This document shows, piece after piece, positions 10,660 through 20,600 of a stretch of DNA of 64,000 nt (position 1 is the stretch's first letter; each line of letters starts with the position of its first letter). The DNA lies in assembly GCA_029204225.1 (NCBI GenBank), contig CM055101.1, positions 61,585,340 to 61,649,339 of the forward strand, in the 5' to 3' direction. Source of the DNA: Diphasiastrum complanatum. Lineage: Eukaryota > Streptophyta > Lycopodiopsida > Lycopodiales > Lycopodiaceae. The notes under the pieces are model-generated. The model saw only the letters and a list, made by a program, of their open reading frames with translations, had not been told where the DNA came from and did no database searches. The translations under genes and the position numbers were made by a program.

Positions 10660-10884
10660 CTATAATTTTCTATTTTAGCTCTCTCTTTAGGCCATTACTC
10701 CTCATAGTGACAATGTAGGTAGCGGGTTCTACTGGCAAGAGAAGCATGCATGGAAGATGAGACTTTGCCACTCATGGAGACCACCATGGCATCCCAGGCA
10801 GAATGGATCCACCTATAATTTGCTATTTTAGCTCTCTCTTTAGGCCATCACTCCTCATAGTGACAATGTAGGTAGCAGGTTCTA
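10581..10884. repeat. Tandem duplication, unit 152 bp
   Basis: 10,581-10,732 and 10,733-10,884 are near-identical (about 95%). The unit covers most of the exon-like segment and the bases upstream of its acceptor, so the exon now exists in one and a half copies. Confidence 0.93.
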
Positions 10885-12089
10885 CAACTTATCAATCCAC
10901 TTGTCTTGGCACCTCATCAGAATAATTCTCCATTTATAGTGCTGAAAATACCAAAGTAAGATATTCATATTGAAGATACATGCACAAATTAAACTCTCAT
11001 CATAATGTACTTCCTCTGATAGCAGACTTCCCCCAAATTTTACTCATCTACAATGCTCTTATGAGTATTTCTCAGTCTGACATTGCAATTCCCTCATAGT
11101 GGATTTTCTAACAACCTCTCACAAAACCATGGATACTTCCAATCGAAGTCTTGGAGAGGAGAACACCCTCAAGAGTAGAAGAACATGAAAGTAAAGGAGG
11201 AGAAAGTACTCAATGCAAAAAGAAAGTGATAAGGAGGAATGAAATAATGCACAAAATTGAAAATCCCACTATCGAAGGCTTATAGGCACGGCTAGTAACG
11301 TTGATTATCCTTTTTTTTTTATGGATTTTATGCCCATGGCATTCCCTTATGGTACTAAACCAACAAAAATGTCTTACCTTGTTAAACTTATTAACATGGC
11401 CTCTAAAAAGTTTCTTTAAATTTTTATTCTTTTGGTGGAAAATTTGGTTTTCATCGAACGGCTATGATTAGTGCACATTATAGGGATTCAATGTAATTGT
11501 GAGCATTTTTTAGCACCTGATGCATCAAGAGGTACTGGAATTTCTATAAAAGGGAAGATTACTACAACCCTAAGTTTCACTGTCCCTGCTCTCTCCCTTT
11601 CTCTCTTGCTTTAGCTCTCTTGGTTTGCTTCTCTACTGCTATCATCTCTGCTTGGATGAGAGGAGGCTTTTGAAAGCTTTTTAAAAGAATATTTGGGTGG
11701 AAGATACTGCAAGCTAAGGTAAGAAAGCTATCGACTATTTGGTTGAATAATTGTATATTTCTAAGAAAATTCATTTGCTTGCTTTGCTAGAAAGGGAGTG
11801 AGCTCACATGATACTGTGATTATCATAGATCAATACTACATTCTTGCTTCCAAAAAACGTGTTTGTAAGCGTTTACGTGTGGGCGCTATATCAAAGGCAA
11901 CTATGAACATCACTACAAGTATGAGACTCACCTCTTCATATTTTATGTTGCTTCTGAGAGCAAACAGTCGCTAGAGATGTTGTAGCAACATTTCACGTTT
12001 GATTGATACTTATTTGCAAGGTTGATGGGCCACTGGCCAACCAAATCCATTTGGCCAAAAAAATGTTGGTAGCCTCTCCCTCAAAGCAA
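10885..12089. other. No gene recognised
   Basis: AT-rich, no sustained frame. CACTACAAG at 11,911 resembles a CACTA terminus, but no matching inverted partner was found. Confidence 0.3.
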
Positions 12090-12594
12090 TTCCACTTGCA
12101 AACATTTGTAAACTTTAGGATAAGCCATTCATAGTTGTGTGAACTAGCTCAACATCCCTTATTTGCTCTCCAATAGCTGTCAACTAGTCTCTTAACTCCT
12201 TTATTCGTGTAAAATAGGACCCTAAGCTCTCATTCTCCTCCATGCGAACACTTATGAGTTTAGTCCCCAAAAACATCATTTGAGAGGGGTTCGTCGTCTG
12301 AAAATGTGTCTTGAGTGCATCTCAAGCACCTCTTGCTGATACAGCTTCACTAATGTGGGCAATGACATGATCTTTCACTTACAAATTTATCAAGGATAAG
12401 GCCTCCTGCGCCCTTTTGTCAAATGCATAAATATCGGCTGGAATTATAGTTGGCCATTGTTCCACCCCAGTGACGATGTCCCACAGCTCCTTTTCCATGA
12501 AAATACTTTTTTTTTAAAGTTCCAAATGCTATAATTGGATACCCCATCCAATTTGCTAGCTTCTCCAAGCATGGGATTCCCCTAATCCTGCCAT
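12090..12594 (-). pseudogene. Copia gag remnant, related to the element at 42.5-44.4 kb
   Basis: From an ATG at 12,594 the minus strand can be followed as a Copia gag with several stops: FMEKELWDIVTGVE, AFDKRAQEALSLINL, KDHVIAHISEAVSARGA, NPSQMMFLGTKL, RIKELRD, IRDVELVH. It matches the family D gag (43,705-44,340) motif by motif. The 380 bases upstream (12,600-12,980) are leader-like without coding signal. It is dead through stops and indels. Confidence 0.75.
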
Positions 12595-13001
12595 TTCGTC
12601 AATAATTGCTCCTATAGCGCCTTAATGAGGCCCAATGACAAGCTTATAGAGCAACTTAAACTTATAATACTCAACTTTAAAGTTTGACCAAAAAAGTTTT
12701 TGGCTCTCCCGCCGCTCAATTTGGCCTAATGCACCAAATTCAGTGGAATTTTTAAAAAATGTCCAAATGCGGGATTGGCAGCTACCTTGCCCCTGAAATG
12801 GTGTGATTTTCCTTTTGACATGCATTCTCCTTGCGGTATGACAATCACTCTGTCCGGGAAAGTTGTACTTGTAGGGTACAGTCCTTTCTGCCCTTAATTT
12901 GGAGGTCAAACAACAAGACCAGCGAACAACAAAAGTAGATAGAAAAAAAAGAAAAAGAGACAAAGGACAAGGAAGTTTCAATAAGGGAGCTGAAAGCCAC
13001 A

Positions 13002-13658
13002 ATGGCCGGGCAAGTAGAAGAATTGAACGAGATTTAGCAACAACTTAAGCAATAGATGACCCAGATCGACCAACAAACCCGAGATGGATCATCTAGCATA
13101 ATGATGGTTGATGCCCCTCTAGTAAATCCCGAGGACATCCAGTTCCAGGCCCCTCAAGCCTCAGACATAAGGATGGAAAAGTATATAAGGCAGATTCAAG
13201 AGAGGGAGGCAGACAATAAAATTTTTGAGTATGTTGCGGCGAAACAAGCAAAAGTCATTCTTGAGTTTTAAAAACAGCTAGAAGAGGTGACGAAGGCCCT
13301 ACAATAGGTCTTGGACAAAGTGAACCAACTCTGGAACATGACGTGCAAGGCCCAAGCAGGAATTTCTGATCAGAAACCCAAGGACCGTGACAGAGACGAC
13401 GGAGCAGCTGGTCATGACGAATCCACCCATCAGTTAGATGGAAGCTTGGGATCGGACGACAAGAGGACCAAAGCTGCTTCTGGGAGTTTCTCTAATCCCT
13501 CACCTAACTATAAATCTTTTTATTATTCTGCCTTTGATTTCTCCCAAGCCTTCATTCCTACTTACCCCGTTCCTTCAGCCTTTGTAGAGTTGAAGATCTC
13601 GTGTAGTAGTAGCCCTCCCGCCTGTCAACAAGGGTTAGAACACTGGATAGGTACCTAA
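13002..13658 (+). pseudogene. Unrecognised coiled-coil ORF interrupted by three TAG and one TAA
   Basis: A single frame from the ATG at 13,002 to 13,658 (219 codons), broken only at 13,035 (TAG), 13,053 (TAG), 13,269 (TAA) and 13,305 (TAG). Every TAG sits in a Gln-rich context where CAG is the natural ancestor. The first half is Gln/Glu-rich and probably coiled coil (RQIQEREADNKIFEYVAAKQAKV, KALQ-VLDKVNQLW); the second half is polar (DQKPKDRDRDDGAAGHDES). I know no family for it. It could be a retroelement gag of another superfamily or a captured host exon. Confidence 0.45.
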
Positions 13659-14011
13659 CTATGTAAAGATGCAGATCAGCAACTGTGCTTGGAGGGGGGC
13701 AGGTCTTTGTGCAACTTCTGATTGCAGCTCTTGCACTTTTTTGGAGGCGTCCGTCAGTGCCTGTTGCTAGCAAAATTCAAAGCCGAAACTTTGTCATAAA
13801 AAAGTTGTTACTTTCCATATGAATATCTTCTAATGATCAGCTATTTATACTAATGAGGAATGCCACTGAGGCTTATCCCATTAGGTCGTAGGTCGCAATT
13901 GGAGCTTAGTCACAATGCACTGTCACCCATCCAGTTAGGACTTCTTGGAAATTCACTTGCTAACCAACTTGGGTAAGTTGATATAATCATAACAGACGGA
14001 AACAAAAACTA
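13659..14011. other. No gene recognised
   Basis: Short unassigned stretch between the coiled-coil ORF and the 3' end of the CACTA transposase. Confidence 0.3.
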
Positions 14012-14850
14012 TTAGGCTTCAATAGTTTGTGGTTTTTGTCGAAGCCACTTTTTAAGTGATTCTCTTTTATTTCTACCAATTGTGCTCAAATTACCCCCAA
14101 TTTGGTCTTGTATGATCGTAGGAATTTCATCATTTCCATTTGTACCTTCTTCTCCTATCATTTCGATGTCATTTGGAGTCTGGATGAGTGGATCAAGTTC
14201 TACCAAAACGTCTTGGGTGGTGGTTGGTCTGTGTTACGAAGGATTGGTATTTCAATCTGGAGCAGAATGAACATGACGCAATGGAATATCTTACCAAACA
14301 GACGTCATTTTCTTGCATTAAGTTGGATCACATACCACCATCTTGGGTCTATTCGATCTGCATGGAATATAATTTGCCAAGGAATTAAAAAAAATTTAAG
14401 TTAGTCTTGTAAGATTGATACATAAATAATTGGATTGCGAATATTAATGACATTGGAATTTAAGAGTCTCGCTTGTTCGCAATGTCGTGGCAATACTAAA
14501 GTGTCATGAGAGTCCATCGATATACATTTTGTTGAGTCAATTCGAAAAAACTTTGAGTTATCATTTCTAATTGTGGCGTTGCTTCCATGATAGATGACCA
14601 TAAACCATTTTACGTCAAAAATAAAGTATTTGCCGTTAGTCTCATAATCGACTTCATAAATATGTTGCAATGTGCCGACATAGTCTAGGTCGTCCGAAAT
14701 GACATTAGGGTCCCTCGCACTAGAATGACTCTATTGTTGAAAGTTGGCCATTATACTGCAATCATATGTACGTCGCTTGTTGTCAACTCTCTCAACACTG
14801 TAATGGTGTCCATATGCCCATACGGCAATGTATGATGTATGCTAAAACAC
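14012..14850 (-). pseudogene. CACTA transposase, DUF4216 and C-terminal part
   Basis: Last coding part of an En/Spm (CACTA) TNP2-type transposase. After an intron-like gap (AG acceptor near 14,840), the minus strand reads TSYIAVWAYGHHYSVERVDN, YVGTLQHIYEVDYETNGKYFIFDVKWF, then LVLPRHCEQARL and RPRWWYVIQLNAR. This is the order seen in DUF4216, which follows DUF4218 in plant CACTA proteins. The tail (DPLIQTPNDIEMIGEEGTN, NKRESLKKWLRQKP) ends at TAA near 14,012. Stops occur around 14,730 and 14,230-14,390, so it is not functional. Confidence 0.75.
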
Positions 14851-14997
14851 AAAAAAAAGAAACAAATGTGTGTAATTAGAAATACTATTCATATATTGAG
14901 TAGTACAAAAACAAAACTTCACAAAAACAATATTACACTAACCTTCCATCCACATCCCATTCTAATTCGGTCACTTCTTCTTCGTTTTCGGACACTT

Positions 14998-15654
14998 TTA
15001 ACATCGTTTCAAAAACCCATTCATGAGAGCATTTTGAAGGTAAAGGCTCCAAAGGTTCGTCATTCTCCAACGCCCTCCTCCTTCAATTGATTTTCTTCTT
15101 CGTTTCAATGTTATGTTTCTTTCCTTTTTGGCTTCTTCATACCTTGAAATCCACTTTTCCATTTGTCCACAATTATACAATATGAATGTGTCAATTTTCT
15201 CTTTTAATTGAGGTGAAAGTCTCTTTTGCACACCATTTCCTTGTGGTACTTTACCCTTAACACGTTCATCTTCTTCTTGACACCACATTTTGGGACTTGC
15301 AGGATGCAATTGTGAGATTATTTCGGTGATATAAAACAAAGATTCTTGTACAAGACAACTTTCTGCAATGCTACCTTCTGGCCTTGTCTTTTGTCTCACA
15401 AAGCCCTTCAAAACTTTCATAAAGCGCTCAAGGTAGAACATCCATCTCGTGTGCACAGGTCCTGCAATTGATACTTCTTCGACCAAATGCACTAGAAGAT
15501 GAACTTGTATATCCAAAAAAGAAGTTGGAAAATCTCTTTCCAACAAACATACCATTTCGGTCATTTGGATCTTCATGGAATCCGATTCACTATTTTTTAA
15601 TTCTTTTGAGGAAATCCACTTGCAAGATTGATAGTACATTAGGTTGCTTAACAC
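14998..15654 (-). pseudogene. CACTA transposase, DUF4218 exon
   Basis: An open stretch of about 218 codons with the DUF4218 signature of CACTA transposases: TEMVCLLERDFPTSFLDIQ, HLLVHLVEEVSIAGPVHTRW, FYLERFMKVLKGFVR, RPEGSIAESCLVQE. Basic tail KERNITLKRRRKS. Short intron-like AT-rich segments lie on both sides (about 15,655-15,747 and 14,850-14,985). This is the best-preserved exon of the transposon. Confidence 0.88.
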
Positions 15655-15717
15655 TTGAAAATATTAAAATAACATATATTTATACAAATGCTTAAGAATA
15701 TATACAAACCTAATCAT

Positions 15718-15985
15718 CGATGACAAATTGTAAAGCATATTTCATACGTCAGCGTTGAAGAGACCTCGAATAGAAAGTGGAAGTATGAATTGCAACATCT
15801 TATGCCAATCATGCGATTTCAATCCACTTAATTTACCATCTTCGGTAAATGATTTGCATAAAGAATGTGCATAGCCTGTTGGAGTTCTCATTTATTTTAT
15901 AACATGTTTGATATATGAGAGTTGTCTTTTGTAAGAATCCACGGCACGCTAGCTACAATCTCATCTCCACCTTCGGTGTATTGAA
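15718..15985 (-). pseudogene. CACTA transposase (TNP2), central piece next to the Copia insertion
   Basis: The minus strand reads RTPTGYAHSLCKSFTEDGKLSGLKSHDWHKMLQFILPLSIRGLF, the conserved TNP2 region just before DUF4218. The 5' side is cut by the family B LTR at 15,986. Its last 107 bp (15,718-15,824) are repeated on the far side of that element at 18,798-18,904. Confidence 0.8.
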
Positions 15986-16722
15986 TGTGAAGAATTGAAA
16001 AAGATTATCTATGTTAGATATAGGGGTCTTATGTTTTTTACATCAAGCATCTAGGTGTAGGATGTTGATAGGAATAAATTTGGCATAGATGGCAAATTAT
16101 GCATTTCCACTTGTAATGCCACTATTGAGCCAAAATAGAGTAAGAGGCTAAACACTTGCTAATTAGAGTGTAGACAAGTGTAAAGTTTTTGTTTGATGAA
16201 TTCCAAGAGGTCCAATAGGATTTAGAGGTGGAACCTTGTGAGGTCCAATAGGAAATTGAGGTGTGCTTGAATATAGTCCAATAGAATTAAGAGGTGCATA
16301 GATCAATGATCCAATAGGATCAAGAGGTGACAAAATATGGTCCAATCATAGTTAAGAATAGTGGTAGCTCGTGGACCTACTAGTATCATTGTACTCTTCA
16401 TTTTGAAGTCAATTGATTTGGTGATTTCATGGACTTTGTGAGTTATTGAATTTCTAGCTTTCTCTCTCTACCCGAGAGCTCATGATGCATTTTCTCTCTC
16501 TACTCGAGGAGAGCAGCTTGTTTTTACTTAGATTATTTTTTGAATACTTCCCACACGTGTGAGTGAGAGTTGGAAGTGATTGAATGCATGTAGTAGTGTG
16601 TTTTTGCCATAGGATTCAAGATTGATCTTGAATCTCAATCTAGTCTTGATCTTGGTGCATCTACACACCTTAGGAGATCACAAGTACATGTAGTGGACAG
16701 TCCACACGTGTGAAATTCAACA
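15986..16722 (+). repeat. Family B 5' LTR, 737 bp
   Basis: TGTGAAGAATTG...AAATTCAACA, followed by the primer site. It carries two CACACGTGTG palindromes, at 16,552-16,561 and 16,703-16,712, the latter ten bases from the LTR end. Clusters of TCTCTCTCTAC-CGAG precede the first one. Confidence 0.93.
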
Positions 16723-16734
16723 TGGTATCACAGC
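16723..16734 (+). other. Primer-binding site, initiator-Met tRNA (one mismatch)
   Basis: TGGTATCACAGC directly after the LTR; consensus TGGTATCAGAGC with G to C at position 9. Confidence 0.88.
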
Positions 16735-17261
16735 TTACCTAAGGTTACCATGCATTTTGATCTATCTAAGTGAAAAAAATTTCATCAATCTTGAGCTAGA
16801 AGTTGTCAAGGCCCATTTTCCTAGCTATCTTGTTCAATCTTGGATCAAAAGAGATCAAAAGGACATTAATTGGGTCTGACCTGGTACTGTACGGAATCAG
16901 GTGCTCAGACATGTGTGAGGAACATCCAATTTCAGTTTGGAAGTTCTCTCTCATGTTTGATCCATTTATCTTGCTTGATAGCTTGTTTTGAAGCTTTTTT
17001 TGTCTAGTTTCTGTTGCAATCAGTTTCATTCCATTTGGTTGAGCCAATCAAAAGTTATAAGCTTTTGAAGAGGGTTATGTAGGGCACCTAGACTTGGGTG
17101 GACACATTTGGTTTGGTCAAGAGATTGCTTGGTTGATCCAAAATCACAGTTGTATGCTTGCCAATCTCATCTATATGTGATCTAGGCACTGTTTTGAGAT
17201 CTTAGCAATTTTGTTTCGTGCAATATCATTGTATTTGAGTCAAATTTGGTTTCTTATTTAA
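16735..17261. other. Family B leader, non-coding
   Basis: No coding signal between primer site and the RT remnant; a deletion junction lies near 17,250. Confidence 0.6.
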
Positions 17262-18146
17262 ATGCAAGATCTAGGAGAGATACATTACATCCTAGGCCTA
17301 GAAATTGATTTTTATGAAAATCATGTCTTAATATGCCAATCTAGATATGCTCACTCTATGTTGAAAAAATTCCATATGGAAAATTCTAAGAGCATAGATA
17401 CTCCAATGGAGCAAATTGTAAAAGATCCTAATAAAGGTGATGAAAGATCCTTTGAGGACATCACACTTTTTAGGAGTCTTGTAGGCTTCTTGATTTGGCT
17501 TACCATTACTAGGCCCGATCTTAGTTTTTGTGTGCACAAATTGAGTCAATTTATGCAAGATCCTAAGATCCATCATTGGAAGATGGCCAATAGGATTCTA
17601 AGATATATATCTTCATCTTGTGATTATGGTCTACTCTATAAAAGTGAAGATCTATCCATTATTGGCTACTCGGATTCGGACTTTGCAAGTGACAAGATGG
17701 ATCGAAAGTCTATTAGTGCATACACTATCTTTCTTGGAGGCAATCTAATATCTTGGCTTTCCAAAAAGCAAGATACTATATCTCTCTCTTCATGTGAGGC
17801 CGAGTACAAAGCACTCACTACAACTACCAAAGAAGTGCTTTGGATCAAGAGGTTATTAATGGAACTAAAGTGCATCAAGGAGGATGATCTACCAATGATC
17901 AAGTGTGATAACATCTCGGCCCAAGCTCTTGCCAATAATCCCATATTTCATGCAAGAAGCAAGCACATAGAAGTGGCACACCATTTTGTGAGAGAAAAGC
18001 TTATTGGAGCAGAAATCTATTTGGAGCATGTCAACTCGTCCTCTTGTATTGCCGATCTACTCACCAAGCCTTTGAGCAAAAGTGCTTTCATCAAGCATAG
18101 ATCTAATCTTGGAGTTATATCAAGATCAATGCTCAAATCTTCATAG
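17262..18146 (+). CDS. Copia RT C-terminus plus complete RNase H, uninterrupted
   Basis: 294 codons without a stop, ending in TAG at 18,144. It begins inside the reverse transcriptase after the catalytic YVDD (MQDLGEIHYILGLEI is the Copia DLG--HYFLG block) and continues through TPMEQIVKD, LVGFLIWLTITRPDLSFCVHKLSQFM and HHWKMANRILRYI. The RNase H follows with all usual landmarks: YSDSDFASDKMDRKS, ISLSSCEAEYKALT, KCDNISAQALA, HARSKHIEVAHHFVREK and CIADLLTKPL. RT palm motifs are absent, so the protein could not reverse transcribe. The ATG is simply the first after the deletion junction and may not be used. It is probably kept open only because the element is recent. Confidence 0.85.
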   Translation: MQDLGEIHYILGLEIDFYENHVLICQSRYAHSMLKKFHMENSKSIDTPMEQIVKDPNKGDERSFEDITLFRSLVGFLIWLTITRPDLSFCVHKLSQFMQDPKIHHWKMANRILRYISSSCDYGLLYKSEDLSIIGYSDSDFASDKMDRKSISAYTIFLGGNLISWLSKKQDTISLSSCEAEYKALTTTTKEVLWIKRLLMELKCIKEDDLPMIKCDNISAQALANNPIFHARSKHIEVAHHFVREKLIGAEIYLEHVNSSSCIADLLTKPLSKSAFIKHRSNLGVISRSMLKSS

Positions 18147-18153
18147 ATAATTT

Positions 18154-18164
18154 CTTAGGAGGAG
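18154..18164 (+). other. Polypurine tract, family B
   Basis: CTTAGGAGGAG immediately before the TGTGAAG start of the 3' LTR. Confidence 0.85.
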
Positions 18165-18797
18165 TGTGAAGAATTGAAAAAGATTATCTATGTTAGATAT
18201 AGGGGTCTTATGTTTTTTACATCAAGCATCTAGGTGTAGGATGTTGATAGGAATAAATTTGGCATAGATGGCAAATTATGCATTTCCACTTGTAATGCCA
18301 CTATTGAGCCAAAATAGAGTAAGAGGCTAAACACTTGCTAATTAGAGTGTAGACAAGTGTAAAGTTTTTGTTTGATGAATTCCAAGAGGTCCAATAGGAT
18401 TTAGAGGTGGAACCTTGTGAGGTCCAATAGGAAATTGAGGTGTGCTTGAATATAGTCCAATAGAATTAGGAGGTGCATAGATCAATGATCCAATAGGATC
18501 AAGAGGTGACAAAATATGGTCCAATCATAGTTAAGCATAGTGGTAGCTCGTGGACCTACTAGTATCATTGTATTCCTCATTTTGAAGTCAATTGATTTGG
18601 CGATTTCATGGACTTTGTGAGTTATTAAATTTCTAGCTTTCTCTCTCTACCCGAGAGCTCATGATGTATTTTCTCTCTCTACCCGAGGATAGCAGCTTGT
18701 TTTTACTTAGATTATTTTTTGAATACTTCCCACACGTGTGAGTGAGAGTTGGAAGTGATTGAATGCATGTAGTAGTGTGTTTTTGCCATAGGATTCA
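18165..18797 (+). repeat. Family B 3' LTR, truncated (633 of 737 bp)
   Basis: Aligns base for base with 15,986-16,618. It stops at GGATTCA and is joined directly to the duplicated TNP2 segment. Palindrome CACACGTGTG at 18,731-18,740. Confidence 0.93.
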
Positions 18798-18904
18798 CGA
18801 TGACAAATTGTAAAGCGTATTTCATATGTCATCGTTGAAGAGACCTCGAATAGAAAGTGGAAGTATGAATTGCAACATCTTATGCCAATCATGCGATTTC
18901 AATC
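18798..18904 (-). repeat. Second copy of a 107 bp TNP2 segment
   Basis: About 97% identical to 15,718-15,824 (three visible differences) in the same orientation. It codes LKSHDWHKMLQFILPLSIRGLF but is out of frame with the TNP2 piece beside it. Confidence 0.92.
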
Positions 18905-19195
18905 GTCCACATTGGAATTCCATGAACAACGAAGTTCCTTTGTTATAAAGGTCTCGAGATGTCGCAAGCGTGAATACCATTCCAAAGAATGCACAATTCA
19001 TCGACCAAAGGTGCAAGATACACATCCATGTTCTTAGCCTTGTACTTTTCTGGATTCAATAAAGCCAATAACAAGTGTCCCGTTTTAATACTCAACCATG
19101 GAGGTATGCTATTATTAATGAGCACAACTGGCCATGTGGACCAAGTTGACACTTGAACACTAAAAGGATTTACGCCATCCATAGCAAGGCCAAAT
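18905..19195 (-). pseudogene. CACTA transposase (TNP2), N-terminal piece
   Basis: Minus-strand reading FGLAMDGVNPFSVQ, STWSTWPVVLINNSIPPWL, KNMDVYLAPLVDELCILWNGI, FVVHGIPMWTI is the core of the TNP2 transposase (Transposase_21 family), with one TAA near 18,945. It ends at MWTI, where a native protein would continue for some 150-200 residues before the GLKSHDWH block; that middle part is missing here. At 19,195 it abuts a Copia gag start. Confidence 0.85.
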
Positions 19196-19441
19196 GTCGG
19201 CCAGATTGAGGGTGATCGATGCTAAGGCCTTCCGATCTTTGATCTTCCATGCCTTAGCTAATTGATGATCAACGTCTTCTACTAGTTTCGGGTCAGACCT
19301 GTCTACAATGTCCCAGAGGTCTCTATCTATCAACATTATCCAGAGTTTTAACTTCCAGATGTAGAAGTTAGATCCGTTGAACTTGTCAATGATCCTAACT
19401 TCGTTGGATAAAGAAGATGAGGAGTTACCGATAAGAGACAT
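19196..19441 (-). pseudogene. N-terminal Copia gag fragment (family F)
   Basis: ATG at 19,441; MSLIGNSSSSLSNEVRIIDKFNGSNFYIWKLKLWIMLIDRDLWDIV is a standard Copia gag N-terminus (GSNFYIWK, DLWDIV). About 80 codons survive before the frame runs into CACTA TNP2 sequence at 19,195. Primer site and LTR are in place 45 bases upstream. Confidence 0.85.
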
Positions 19442-19487
19442 ATTGACAATAATTCAAATAGACAATCTCTCAGTTTATTGACCTGAT

Positions 19488-19499
19488 GCTCTGATACCA
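19488..19499 (-). other. Primer-binding site, initiator-Met tRNA
   Basis: TGGTATCAGAGC on the minus strand, two bases from an LTR end ...CCCTCA. Confidence 0.93.
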
Positions 19500-19501
19500 C
19501 C

Positions 19502-20600
<1,099 letters not shown>

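Larger units (their letters stand above)
15986..18797 (+). mobile_element. Family B Copia deletion derivative inserted in the CACTA transposase
   Basis: Order: 5' LTR 15,986-16,722, primer site 16,723-16,734, leader 16,735 to about 17,255, RT-end/RNase H ORF 17,262-18,146, polypurine tract 18,154-18,164, truncated 3' LTR 18,165-18,797. Gag, protease, integrase and most of RT are deleted; the leader joins the RT remnant directly. The LTRs align without gaps over 633 bp with about 9 differences, so the insertion is young compared with its surroundings. The 5 bp before the 5' LTR are TTGAA; the matching right-hand duplication is missing because the last 104 bp of the 3' LTR are gone. Confidence 0.9.

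Noticed and set aside
11911-11920. CACTACAAGT as a CACTA transposon terminus for the transposase at 14-19 kb.
   Set aside because: No inverted partner or flanking 3 bp duplication was found, and short CACTAC words are common.
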